Origin: Halomicrobium sp. LC1Hm
GTDB lineage: Archaea; Halobacteriota; Halobacteria; Halobacteriales; Haloarculaceae
Direction: 5' to 3'
Assembly: GCF_009617995.1 (NCBI RefSeq)
Contig: NZ_CP044129.1
Coordinates: forward strand, 2,604,001 to 2,668,000
Length of the DNA: 64,000 nt
The notes under the pieces were generated by a model. The model made no database searches and was not told the DNA's origin. It was given only the letters and a program-made list of their open reading frames with translations. Position numbers and translations under genes: made by a program. Positions within the stretch are counted from its first letter, which is position 1. Each line of letters opens with the position of its first letter. This document shows positions 43,339 through 51,171 of the stretch, piece after piece.

Positions 43339-43356
43339 TGTAAATCCCGATTTACA
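43339..43356 (-). promoter_or_regulatory. Palindromic operator candidate of vapBC
   Basis: The sequence TGTAAAT-cccg-ATTTACA is a perfect inverted repeat beginning three bases upstream of vapB. An AT-rich ATTTTTCA at 43360-43368 is at TATA-box distance. A ribbon-helix-helix antitoxin bound here would cover the transcription start. Binding is inferred from family habit and position. Confidence 0.6.
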
Positions 43357-43390
43357 GAGTGAAAAATCTGCTGCAGCGCTAGCGTCGATT

Positions 43391-43474
43391 CATACGACCG
43401 GCTGTAAATCTGTGAATGATTTCCCCACCCCGGGGTGGCGAAGCTCTTCACGAAGTGACAGCCGGCAGTATCAG
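43391..43474. repeat. Dispersed 84-bp palindromic element, copy C
   Basis: It begins CATACGACCGGCTGT and ends ACAGCCGGCAGTATCAG, around the intact centre CCACCCCGGGGTGG. Relative to copy A the arms are exchanged, as expected if it is inserted in the opposite orientation. The TATCAG end supplies the stop codon of the leftward gamma-glutamyltransferase gene. The other end is 35 bases upstream of the vapBC palindrome. Confidence 0.85.
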
Positions 43475-45066
43475 AACCCGACGCTGCTCCCGTCCTTGCG
43501 CGGTTCGGTCGCGCCCGACAGCGTCCCGTCGGGCTCGCGGCGCGCGATCTGGCCGCCGCCGAACTGCCGGGGCGGGAGGACGGCCACGTCGTGCTCCCGT
43601 CGGGCGAGGTCGGCACCGATCTCGCCGGCCAGCCGTTCCTCCAGCGCGAGGCGACCGTCCTCCATGTAGCGCCAGCGCGGCGCGTCGAAGGCCCGCTGGA
43701 GGGGCATCTCGTCGTCGATGAGGTTGCTGAGGACCTGGACGTGGCCCTGCGGTTGCATGTACCCGCCCATGACGCCGAAGGCCGCCCAGTCCTCGTCGTC
43801 GAGTTCGACGAGGCCGGGGATCAGCGTGTGGAACGGTTTCTTGCCGGGTTCGAGCGTGTTCGGGTGGTCCGGGTCGAGCGAGAACGACGCGCCGCGGTTC
43901 TGGAGGACGATCCCCGTGTCGGGGACGACGACGCCGCTGCCGAAGCCGTTGTACAGCGAGTTGATGAAGGAGACGACGTTGCCCGCCTCGTCGGCGACGG
44001 TCAGCAAAACCGTGTCGCTGTCCTCGTCGGGGAGTCCCGGCCCGCCGACGCTGACCTCCCCGGCGGTGTCCCCGACCGTCGCCGCCCGCTCGCTCGCGTA
44101 CGCCGGGTCGTGGAGGTCCGGAACGGACTCGAAGTCGGGGTCGGTGATGTAGTGGTGGCCGTCGTGGAAGGCCCGCTTCATCGCCTCGGCGAAGTAGTGG
44201 ACGCGCTCGGGCGAGCCCGCGGGGTGGTCTCCAGCGCCCAGTTCCGCGGCGACGTTGAGCGCCTCCAGTGCGACGAGTCCCTGGTTGTTCGGCGGTAGCT
44301 CGTAGACGGTCGCGCCGTCGTACGTCGTCGAGACGGGATCGACCACGTCGGGGGTAAAGCCCGCGAGGTCGTCGGCTGAGAGGAGACCGCCCTCGGCCTG
44401 CACGGCGTCGCCGATCTGCTCCGCGATCGCGCCCTCGTAGAAGGCGTCGGCTCCCTCGCGGGCGACGGTCTCGAACGTCTCGCCCAGCCCCGGCAGCGTG
44501 ACGGTCTGGCCCACGGCGGGTGCCTCGCCGCCCGGCAGGTACGCCTCGCGGCCGGCGTCGCTGACGAACCGCTGGGCACAGGCGGCCCAGGCGTCGGCGA
44601 TGACCTCGCTGACGGGGTACCCCTCCGTCGCGTACTCGATAGCGGGCTGGAGAACCGCCTCGAAGGCGAGCCGACCGTGTTCCTCGACGGTGTGCTCCCA
44701 GCCCCGCGCCGCGCCCGGAACCGTGATCGCCAGCGGCCCGAAGTCGGGCATCTCGCCGTCGTCGACGCGGTCCCGGACGGCCTCGCGTGTCGCCCGCTCG
44801 GGTGCGCCCCCACAGCTCCGGAGCGCCCCCACCTCCCCGTCGGCCGTGCGATACAGCGCGAAGGCGTCCCCGCCGATACCGGTGCTCATGGGCTCGACGA
44901 CGTTCAGCGCCGCCGCCGTGGCGACGGCCGCGTCGAAGGCGTTGCCGCCCGCACGGAGGATCCTGATGCCCGCCTGTGCGGCCAGTGGCTGGCTCGTCGA
45001 GACGACGCCGCGGTTCGCGTAGACAGTGGAACGGCGCGAGTCGAACCGATCGAGGTCTGGGTCCAT
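43471..45066 (-). CDS. ggt: Gamma-glutamyltransferase
   Basis: A 531-residue N-terminal-nucleophile hydrolase that transfers or hydrolyses gamma-glutamyl groups of glutathione-like thiols (gamma-glutamylcysteine is the main haloarchaeal thiol). The precursor would self-cleave before the Thr of SDTVLLTVAD near residue 360, giving two subunits. Downstream FGSGVVVPDTG and RGASFSLDPDHPN are typical. There is no obvious export signal. The start at 45066 (MDPDLDRF) is chosen because the upstream in-frame extension is only GC-rich noise. Its stop is inside a dispersed element. Confidence 0.92.
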   Translation of the reverse strand: MDPDLDRFDSRRSTVYANRGVVSTSQPLAAQAGIRILRAGGNAFDAAVATAAALNVVEPMSTGIGGDAFALYRTADGEVGALRSCGGAPERATREAVRDRVDDGEMPDFGPLAITVPGAARGWEHTVEEHGRLAFEAVLQPAIEYATEGYPVSEVIADAWAACAQRFVSDAGREAYLPGGEAPAVGQTVTLPGLGETFETVAREGADAFYEGAIAEQIGDAVQAEGGLLSADDLAGFTPDVVDPVSTTYDGATVYELPPNNQGLVALEALNVAAELGAGDHPAGSPERVHYFAEAMKRAFHDGHHYITDPDFESVPDLHDPAYASERAATVGDTAGEVSVGGPGLPDEDSDTVLLTVADEAGNVVSFINSLYNGFGSGVVVPDTGIVLQNRGASFSLDPDHPNTLEPGKKPFHTLIPGLVELDDEDWAAFGVMGGYMQPQGHVQVLSNLIDDEMPLQRAFDAPRWRYMEDGRLALEERLAGEIGADLARREHDVAVLPPRQFGGGQIARREPDGTLSGATEPRKDGSSVGF

Positions 45067-45152
45067 ACTGCTGGCAAACGGGGACACGGGCAAAAGCGTT
45101 AGTCTGGACCCCCATACTGCCGGAACTGTGGCGACGGTCCGACTGGCTCGGA

Positions 45153-45527
45153 CTATCCAGATCCTTCGCTGGAGCCGACCGACGGCGTTTCGTGCTGAAA
45201 CGCCTGGACTTCGACCGTCCGGCCGTCCGGGTCGGTCGCGAAGAACTGGTAGATCCCGAACTCGTCGTTGGCCTCGGGCCGACCGGTGGCCACGTCGGCG
45301 AGGTCGGCGTGGCAGTCGTCGACGGCGGCCTCGTCTCCGAGGACGACGGTGACGATCCCGTCGGTTTCCGTCTCGGTCCCGTCGCAGAAACCCACGAGGA
45401 GGGTGTCGTACGAGAGGATCGTACAGCCCCCCTCCTGTTCGAGCCACACGTCGAAGCCGAGTCGATCGGTGTAAAACGAGACGGTCTCGGCACGGTTCTC
45501 GGTCCGGAAGAAGACGATCCCAGACAT
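45153..45527 (-). CDS. VOC-family protein (glyoxalase/dioxygenase fold)
   Basis: A 124-residue protein with the paired beta-alpha-beta-beta-beta modules of the vicinal-oxygen-chelate superfamily. It begins MSGIVFFRTENRAETVSFYTDRLGF and has FFATDPDGRTVEVQ in the second half, whose Glu is a typical metal ligand. Metal-binding ligands are only partly recognisable, so activity is uncertain. The last 15 residues are low-complexity. It is 86 bases upstream of ggt on the same strand. Confidence 0.82.
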   Translation of the reverse strand: MSGIVFFRTENRAETVSFYTDRLGFDVWLEQEGGCTILSYDTLLVGFCDGTETETDGIVTVVLGDEAAVDDCHADLADVATGRPEANDEFGIYQFFATDPDGRTVEVQAFQHETPSVGSSEGSG

Positions 45528-45630
45528 ACCGCCACCGAGACGCGCCAGTCACGTGAGCGTGCCGACTGTGTGGTCCCGGCTCGGCCGTATGGGAGTCGAT
45601 CGCCGGGCGTCGCGGCCAGAGCGGGGCACG

Positions 45631-46437
45631 TCAGTCCCGGCACAGCCGTTCGACCGCTTCCTCGACACGGACCGGGGGGTCCTCGAAGCCCGCCCGGTCG
45701 AACAGCTCGACGACGGTCGGGGGCGCGAGGCCGGCCTCGCGGAGTCGGTCGACGTCGGTCAGCACCTCGCGGGTCGATCCCGTCGCGACGACGCACCCGT
45801 CGCGGCCGAGCAGCACGACCCGGTCGGCCACCGCCGCGACGAGGTCGGTGTCCGGTGTCGACGTGACGATCGTCACGCCGTCGTCGGCGAGATCGTCGAG
45901 CAGCGCGAGCAGTGCGGCCTCGTTGTCGCCGTCGACGTTCGACAGCGGTTCGTCCAGCAGGAGGACCTCCGGGTCGACCGAGAGGACGCTGGCGATGGCG
46001 GCGCGGCGCTGCTCGCCGCCGCTCAGCCGAAACGGGGGGCGATCGAGGAGGTGTTCGAGGTCGAACCGCCGGGCCAGCTCGGCGACCCGCCGGTCGGCTT
46101 CGGCGGCCGACAGCCCCAGCTGGGAGGGGCCGTACTCGATATCTTCGCGCACGGTCGGGTTGAACAGGTACTCGCCGGGGTCCTGAGTGAGCACGCCCAG
46201 CCGGTCGCGAACGGCGTCGGCCGGCTGGTCCGTCCCGAAGTAGCGAACGGAGCCGTCGTCGGGCGCTAACAGTCCGCCCAGCAGGAGCAAGAGCGTGGAC
46301 TTGCCCGCGCCGTTGGGGCCGAGCAGCGCGACCCGTTCGCCGGCCTCGATCGTCAGGTCGACGCCGTCGACGGCGGTCGTCCCGTCCTCGTAGCGGTAGG
46401 CCAGTCCCGACGCTTCGATCACCGGGGCCCCCGTCAC
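45631..46437 (-). CDS. Nickel/cobalt ECF transporter ATPase (NikO/CbiO)
   Basis: A 268-residue ABC ATPase that energises the metal importer. Walker A GPNGAGKST is at about residues 38-46, the Q-loop LTQDPGEYLFNP near 83, the signature LSGGEQRR near 138, Walker B VLLLDEPLSN near 158. The fourth gene of a tightly packed set (cbiM, N-type, Q, O), its start overlaps cbiQ by four bases. NikR divergent from the set suggests that the substrate is nickel rather than cobalt. Confidence 0.92.
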   Translation of the reverse strand: MTGAPVIEASGLAYRYEDGTTAVDGVDLTIEAGERVALLGPNGAGKSTLLLLLGGLLAPDDGSVRYFGTDQPADAVRDRLGVLTQDPGEYLFNPTVREDIEYGPSQLGLSAAEADRRVAELARRFDLEHLLDRPPFRLSGGEQRRAAIASVLSVDPEVLLLDEPLSNVDGDNEAALLALLDDLADDGVTIVTSTPDTDLVAAVADRVVLLGRDGCVVATGSTREVLTDVDRLREAGLAPPTVVELFDRAGFEDPPVRVEEAVERLCRD

Positions 46438-47231
46438 GCGGCGATCACCCGAACCACGACGGCAGCGACGAGCAACAGCGTGAACGCGGCGTCGGCACGG
46501 CCCAGCGACCCCGACCGATCGTACGGTCGCATGCGCGTGCCACCGCGAGCGCGGGCGGCCCGCTGGACCCGTTCGCCGCGGTCGAGCGAGCGCAGGAGGA
46601 AGGTGCCCAGAAACGAGCCCGACCGCGCCCAGCGTCCCCGGAGCGAGCCACGCGAGAACGTGCGGCTCCGGCGAGCGTGAGCCAGCCGTTCGAGTTCCCG
46701 GAAGAACAACAGTAGCGACCGGTACGTGACCGCGAGGAGGGTGATCGTCAGCGGCGGGACCCGAAGGCGACGAAGGGCCGTCACCAGCGGGCCGAAGCCG
46801 GTCGTCAGCAACAGCACGGACAGCAGTGCGAGCGAGGCCGTCACGCGGACCAGGAAGACCGCGACGTAGGTCACTCCCGTCGCCGAGAGCGAGAGCGGGC
46901 CGAGCGCCGCGACGGTCGGTCCCGGCTGGAGGACGCCCTGTGGCGCGACGACGGCGGCCGAGGCCAGCACCGGCGGTGCGATCCGTCGGCCGAGCGTCAG
47001 GGGCGCGATCCGCGAGCCGATCGCCAGTCCCAGCGGGAGGGCAGCCAGCCCGCAGAGGATCGCGAGGTCGTCGGTCACGACCGCGATCACGAGAAGCGAG
47101 AGGACGCCGACCAGCTTCAGCGCCGGGTCGACGGCCTGCATGAAGCCGTCGCGTCGCGGCGTCCGGGTCGTCACGAGAAGGGACTGGGCCTCGTCGCTGA
47201 CCGCCGCGACGGTGCGGTCGAGTGCGTCCAT
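46434..47231 (-). CDS. Nickel/cobalt ECF transporter transmembrane subunit (NikQ/CbiQ)
   Basis: A 265-residue membrane subunit with about five helices. It contains the coupling-helix region with the motifs ARRSRTFSRGS and RGERVQRAARARG (near 185-230), the equivalents of the A-x-R-x-R/G sequences that contact the ATPase. The start at 47231 overlaps the stop of the small subunit gene by one base. The gene is co-translated with its neighbours in the metal-uptake operon. Confidence 0.9.
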   Translation of the reverse strand: MDALDRTVAAVSDEAQSLLVTTRTPRRDGFMQAVDPALKLVGVLSLLVIAVVTDDLAILCGLAALPLGLAIGSRIAPLTLGRRIAPPVLASAAVVAPQGVLQPGPTVAALGPLSLSATGVTYVAVFLVRVTASLALLSVLLLTTGFGPLVTALRRLRVPPLTITLLAVTYRSLLLFFRELERLAHARRSRTFSRGSLRGRWARSGSFLGTFLLRSLDRGERVQRAARARGGTRMRPYDRSGSLGRADAAFTLLLVAAVVVRVIAA

Positions 47232-47539
47232 CAGTCGGCGAGCAGCCGTGCGATCGCCGTGGCGACGACGAGGGTCAGCGCCGTCCCGACGACCGCCGAG
47301 ACGAACGTCCCCACCAGCGGGTCGACGCCGGGGATCGTGTAGTCCGGCAGCAGTCCGGGGTTGTAGGTCACCTCGTGTGCCATCGCGCCCGTGCGGTGTG
47401 CGGCGTTCTCCAGTGGTTCTGCGTAGCCGACCCGGCCGGCCGCCCACGCGAACAGCGGCGAGGCCGCGACGAGTGCGCCGATCGCGAGCAGGCTCCGGCG
47501 AACCCACGAACGGTCCCAGGCGTCGCTGGCGACGCTCAC
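47231..47539 (-). CDS. Small PDGLE/CbiN-like transporter subunit
   Basis: A 102-residue protein with two membrane helices (about 15-35 and 75-98) and an extracytoplasmic loop containing DYTIPGVDPLVG. It occupies the CbiN/NikN position between CbiM and CbiQ and has the expected two-helix topology. It overlaps cbiM by four bases at 47536-47539. Such subunits support metal capture by the M component. Confidence 0.82.
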   Translation of the reverse strand: MSVASDAWDRSWVRRSLLAIGALVAASPLFAWAAGRVGYAEPLENAAHRTGAMAHEVTYNPGLLPDYTIPGVDPLVGTFVSAVVGTALTLVVATAIARLLAD

Positions 47540-48177
47540 GCGGCCACCTCCGTCGTCGTCGCGGTCGGGAACAGGTCCGGCCGGGCGTCGGCGACGTAGC
47601 GGTAGACGACCGCCGTGATCCCGCCCTCGATCAGCCCCAGAAGGAGATGACCGACCCCCATGATGGAGACGGTCGTCACCAGCTCGTAGGCGAACGCCGA
47701 GGACGCACCGAGCTGGAGCGCGGCGGCCACGGCACCGGCCGTGATCCCCAGCCAGCCGGCGACGAAGGCGGCCACGAACTCGTTGTGGCCGGCCAGCAGC
47801 CGGTAGAGAGCGTAGCCGACGTACACCTCGACGACGGCCATGTTCAGGACGTTCGCGCCGAGGACGACGAGCCCCCCGTCACCGAACACGAGCGCCTGGA
47901 TCGTCACGACGGTGGCGACACAGAGCGCACCGAGATGGGGACCGAGCAAGATCGCGGCGAACGCGCCGCCGACGAAGTGAGCGCTGGTACCGCCGGGAAT
48001 CGGCCAGTTGAGCAGCTGTGCAGCGAACAGGCCGGCGGCGACGATACCGAGCACCGGCGCAGTGGTGTCCGTGAGGTCGCCGTCGGCACGCCGTGCGGCG
48101 GCGACGAGCGTCCCGCCAGCGAGGACGGCACAGACGACGGCGATCCACAGATCGAGGAATCCGTCCGGAATATGCAT
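47536..48177 (-). CDS. Nickel/cobalt-binding membrane subunit (NikM/CbiM)
   Basis: A 213-residue substrate-specific component with about six to seven helices. The N-terminus MHIPDGFLDLWIAV supplies the metal ligands: the free amino group and His2 of MHI are characteristic of NikM/CbiM. The start at 48177 is therefore certain, since the motif must be at the very N-terminus. Later motifs PGGTSAHFVGG (His ligand, near residue 75) support the call. It leads the operon, with its promoter between here and nikR. Confidence 0.93.
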   Translation of the reverse strand: MHIPDGFLDLWIAVVCAVLAGGTLVAAARRADGDLTDTTAPVLGIVAAGLFAAQLLNWPIPGGTSAHFVGGAFAAILLGPHLGALCVATVVTIQALVFGDGGLVVLGANVLNMAVVEVYVGYALYRLLAGHNEFVAAFVAGWLGITAGAVAAALQLGASSAFAYELVTTVSIMGVGHLLLGLIEGGITAVVYRYVADARPDLFPTATTTEVAA

Positions 48178-48200
48178 ACGCTCCGGTCCGAGCGGGGAGA

Positions 48201-48230
48201 GATAATACTTTCTCATTGCTCAGTAATACT
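48201..48230. promoter_or_regulatory. Promoter/operator region between the nickel importer and nikR
   Basis: Two direct copies of TAATACT at 48203-48209 and 48224-48230 lie 21 bases apart, that is two DNA helical turns. The left one doubles as a TATA-like AGTATTAT 24-34 bases before the cbiM start. A NikR dimer or tetramer could bind both. Haloarchaeal NikR sites are not known to me, so this is a positional inference. Confidence 0.4.
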
Positions 48231-48283
48231 CGCGGAGACAGCAGTTGGACACGCTCTTGCCCGCCCCCGTCGTAGCCGGGGTC

Positions 48284-48694
48284 ATGAGCGACGATCTGGA
48301 CCGGATCAGTCTCACGCTCCCGGCAGAGATGACCACGCGACTCGACGACATCGTCGACGACTGGGAGTACGACAGCCGTTCGGAGGCGATCAGAGACGCT
48401 CTGCGTGACTTCTTCGGTGCCTACGAGTGGGAGTCGGCCGACGACACCGTCCACCACGGCACCGTCGTCGTCGTCCACGACCACCACGTCGACGGGATCG
48501 CCGACCAGCTTCAGACGATCCAACACGAGATGGCCGACCTGATCACGTCGGTCCAGCACATCCACCTCTCGCACGACACCTGCATGGAGACGCTGGTCGT
48601 CGAGGGGGCGGGCACTGCGATCACCGAACTGGCGAACCGCCTGCGGGCGATCGGCGGCGTCAATCAGGTCAAGGTCGTCGTCGTCGGCGACTGA
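48284..48694 (+). CDS. nikR: Nickel-responsive regulator NikR
   Basis: A 136-residue regulator. Its ribbon-helix-helix DNA-binding part occupies residues 1-50 (DRISLTLPAEMTTRLDDIV). The ACT-like metal-binding domain has the high-affinity nickel ligands: His in VVVHDHHV (about 65-70), His in SVQHIHLSHDTC (about 88-99) and the Cys there. It is divergent from the NikMNQO genes, so it very likely represses nickel uptake when nickel is plentiful. Confidence 0.93.
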   Translation: MSDDLDRISLTLPAEMTTRLDDIVDDWEYDSRSEAIRDALRDFFGAYEWESADDTVHHGTVVVVHDHHVDGIADQLQTIQHEMADLITSVQHIHLSHDTCMETLVVEGAGTAITELANRLRAIGGVNQVKVVVVGD

Positions 48695-48784
48695 TCGCGC
48701 CGGGCGTCGGGGAGTACCGCGTCACCACCGTCCCGAGCCGCGAACCCACCAAGCTATTACGACGGCGTGAGCGTACCGTCGCGT

Positions 48785-49027
48785 ATGCCGGCCAAGTCAG
48801 GCGCTTCACACTCGACGGGCTATCTCGTCAGCGTCGTCGTCAGCGGACTGTTGATCGAACACATCCTGGCGTTCGCGCCGTCGTTCCGGCGCGTGTCCCG
48901 GATCGCCGGTGAGCTTCTCACCGCGTACACGAACGTCCCGATCTCCGAGGAGGCCGCCGGAATGTTGCTCGTGACGGCGGTCCTCGTCGGCGTCTGGGGC
49001 GTCGGCTACCACCTCTATCGGCACTGA
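48785..49027 (+). CDS. Small membrane protein
   Basis: An 80-residue protein with two hydrophobic helices (about 12-30 and 59-76). It begins MPAKSGASHSTGYLVSVVV. No motif is recognised. It is on the same strand as, and 54 bases before, the PIN-ATPase gene. Start 48785 is chosen over one six codons upstream, because of a nearby AT-rich CTATTAC box at 48753-48759. Confidence 0.55.
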   Translation: MPAKSGASHSTGYLVSVVVSGLLIEHILAFAPSFRRVSRIAGELLTAYTNVPISEEAAGMLLVTAVLVGVWGVGYHLYRH

Positions 49028-49081
49028 GGGCTGTCGTGCCGCGAGGGACGGGCTTTTTACCGCCTGTCCCGAAGGCAGGAT

Positions 49082-50968
49082 ATGGATATTGTACCGGACA
49101 CGAGCGTGGTCATCGACGGCCGCGTGTCCGAGCGGATCGAAGCCGACGCGGACCCCGACTCCGAGGTCGAGGGGACGGGCTTTGCGGGCGCGACCGTCGT
49201 CGTCCCCGAAGCGGTCGTGGGCGAACTCGAAGCACAGGCCAACGACGGCCGAGAGACCGGCTGGGAGGGGCTCGAAGAGCTCCAGCGCCTGGTCTCGCTG
49301 GACGAGGACGGCACCATCGACGTGGAGTACGTCGGCCGTCGGCCCGACGCCGTCGAGAAGCGCGAGGCCGGCGAAGGCGAGATCGACGCGCTCATCCGGG
49401 ACGTGGCACAGGACCGCGGGGCGACGCTGGTGACGAGCGACGACGTGCAGGCCGAGGTCGCCAGCGCGAAGGGCATCCCCGTGGAGTTTCTGGACCCGAT
49501 CGAGCGGACGGTCGATCGCTTGACCATCGAGAACTTCTTCGACGAGGCCACGATGAGCGTCCACCTCAAGGTCGGCGTCGCGCCCTTCGCCAAGCGCGGG
49601 TCGATCGGCGACATGGCCTACCAGCCGATCCGAGACGACCCCGCGACCGAGTCGGAGCTGCGATCGTACGCCGCCGACATCGAGGAGGCGGCCCACGCCA
49701 GTCCCGAGGGGTTCGTCGAGCTGTCCGAGCCGGGCATGACGATCATCCAGTACCGTGACTTCCGGATCGCCATCGCGCGCCCGCCCTTCTCGGACGCCCT
49801 GGAGATCACGGCCGTCAGACCGATCGTCAAGACGGAGCTTGACGACTACGAACACGCCGACGAGCTGCGCGACCGGCTCACCGACCACCAGCGGGGCGTC
49901 CTCATCTCGGGCTCGCCCGGTGCCGGGAAGTCGACGTTCGCCCAGGCCGTCGGGGAGTTCCTCGTCGACGCCGACTACGCCGTCAAGACGATGGAAAAGC
50001 CCCGCGACCTCCAGGTCGGCGACGAGATCACCCAGTACACCGAGCTTGGCGGCTCCATGGAGAAGACCGCCGACTCGCTGTTGATGGTCCGGCCGGACTA
50101 CACCATCTACGACGAGGTCCGCAAGACCGACGACTTCGAGGTCTTCGCCGACATGCGACTGGCCGGCGTCGGGATGATCGGCGTCGTCCACGCGACGCGG
50201 GCCATCGACGCCCTGCAACGGCTGATCGGCCGTGTCGAACTCGGACTGATCCCACAGATCGTCGACACCGTCATCTACATCGAGGCCGGCGAGGTCCACA
50301 CCGTCTACGACGTGACGACGGAGGTCAAGGTCCCCGACGGCCTGATGGAGGAGGACCTGGCCCGCCCGGTCATCCTCATCCGGGACTTCGAGACCGGCGA
50401 GCCCAAGTACGAGATCTACACGTTCAACCGGCAGGTCGTCACGGTGCCACTGGACGACGGTGACGGCGGGCCGGGCACCGACTCGGGCGTCGACCGCATC
50501 GCGAAACAGGAGATCGAGCGAGAGATCCGCTCGATCGCACACGGCCACGTCGAGGTCGAACTCAAGAGTCCCGACACCGCCGTCGTCTGGGTCGAAGAGA
50601 GCGACATCTCGCAGGTCATCGGCAAGGGCGGCGGGCGCATCACGGACGTGGAGAACCGCCTGGGCATCGACATCGACGTGCGCACGCTGGCCGAGAAGCC
50701 GAGCGACTCCTCGGCGTCGAGTACCTCGGGGTCGGGCGCGAACGCGCCGGGCCAGATCGTCACCCCGGAGATCACCTCCCGACACGTCCAGATCCCGATG
50801 GACGGCCACCAGGGCGACACCGTGGAAGTGCAGGCCGACGGCGAGTACCTCTTCACCGCGACGGTCTCGCGGGGCGGCGAGATCCAGGTCTCGCGTGGCT
50901 CTGCCATCGCCGAAGAGCTAGAGCAGGCGATCGACCGCGGCAAGACGATCACGGTCGTTCCATCGTAG
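49082..50968 (+). CDS. PIN-domain AAA/PilT-type ATPase with KH-like C-terminus
   Basis: A 628-residue protein. The N-terminal PIN domain (about 3-140) has the acidic residues of VPDTSVVIDG, EAVVGELEAQ, DALIRD and TSDDVQAE. A PilT/VirB11-like ATPase follows (about 160-430): Walker A GSPGAGKST near 279, Walker B region YTIYDEVRKTDDFEVFADM near 340-358. A KH-like region around 510-545 has VIGKGGGRI. The family is widespread in archaea and likely acts on RNA, perhaps at the ribosome. A near-exact duplicate of the last 43 bases of the gene occurs 186 bases downstream. Confidence 0.92.
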   Translation: MDIVPDTSVVIDGRVSERIEADADPDSEVEGTGFAGATVVVPEAVVGELEAQANDGRETGWEGLEELQRLVSLDEDGTIDVEYVGRRPDAVEKREAGEGEIDALIRDVAQDRGATLVTSDDVQAEVASAKGIPVEFLDPIERTVDRLTIENFFDEATMSVHLKVGVAPFAKRGSIGDMAYQPIRDDPATESELRSYAADIEEAAHASPEGFVELSEPGMTIIQYRDFRIAIARPPFSDALEITAVRPIVKTELDDYEHADELRDRLTDHQRGVLISGSPGAGKSTFAQAVGEFLVDADYAVKTMEKPRDLQVGDEITQYTELGGSMEKTADSLLMVRPDYTIYDEVRKTDDFEVFADMRLAGVGMIGVVHATRAIDALQRLIGRVELGLIPQIVDTVIYIEAGEVHTVYDVTTEVKVPDGLMEEDLARPVILIRDFETGEPKYEIYTFNRQVVTVPLDDGDGGPGTDSGVDRIAKQEIEREIRSIAHGHVEVELKSPDTAVVWVEESDISQVIGKGGGRITDVENRLGIDIDVRTLAEKPSDSSASSTSGSGANAPGQIVTPEITSRHVQIPMDGHQGDTVEVQADGEYLFTATVSRGGEIQVSRGSAIAEELEQAIDRGKTITVVPS

Positions 50969-51154
50969 CGAACGCATCCGCGCCAGAGGCGCGGTTCACA
51001 GCCACGAGCGAAGCGAGTGGCTGCCTTTTTCATCGACGTTTTTGCAAGTGGGGTGCCCGCAGCGAACGGAGTGAGCGAGGACATCCCCCGCAGCAAAAAG
51101 GTCGTGGAGCAGGCCATCGACCGCGGCAAGACGATCACGGTCGTTCCGTCCTAG
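50923..51154 (+). repeat. Duplicated 3' end of the PIN-ATPase gene with intervening insert
   Basis: The final coding bases, from GAGCAGGCGATCGACCGCGG to the stop at 50966-50968, recur at about 51109-51154 with three or four mismatches, ending in a second TAG. The two stops are 186 bases apart (62 codons), and the frame between them is open. The 140-base insert contains GAGCGAAGCGAGTGGCTGCC and similar haloarchaeal repeat-like sequence. This looks like an insertion that duplicated the gene terminus. Confidence 0.85.
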
Positions 51155-51171
51155 ACGAGCGCGGGACACGG

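Noticed and set aside
43448-45796. Leftward 782-codon frame overlapping ggt in another frame
   Set aside because: Arg/Gly-rich, low-complexity translation typical of a shifted frame in high-GC DNA; ggt explains this stretch.
46434-48177. Cobalamin-biosynthesis context for the ECF transporter
   Set aside because: No cobalamin-synthesis gene is nearby, and the divergent regulator is NikR, so nickel is the more likely substrate.
50969-51154. Coding read-through extension of the PIN-ATPase gene as a real gene
   Set aside because: The open frame exists, but the first stop is in the place expected for the family and the extension comes from repeat-like DNA; kept only as a finding.
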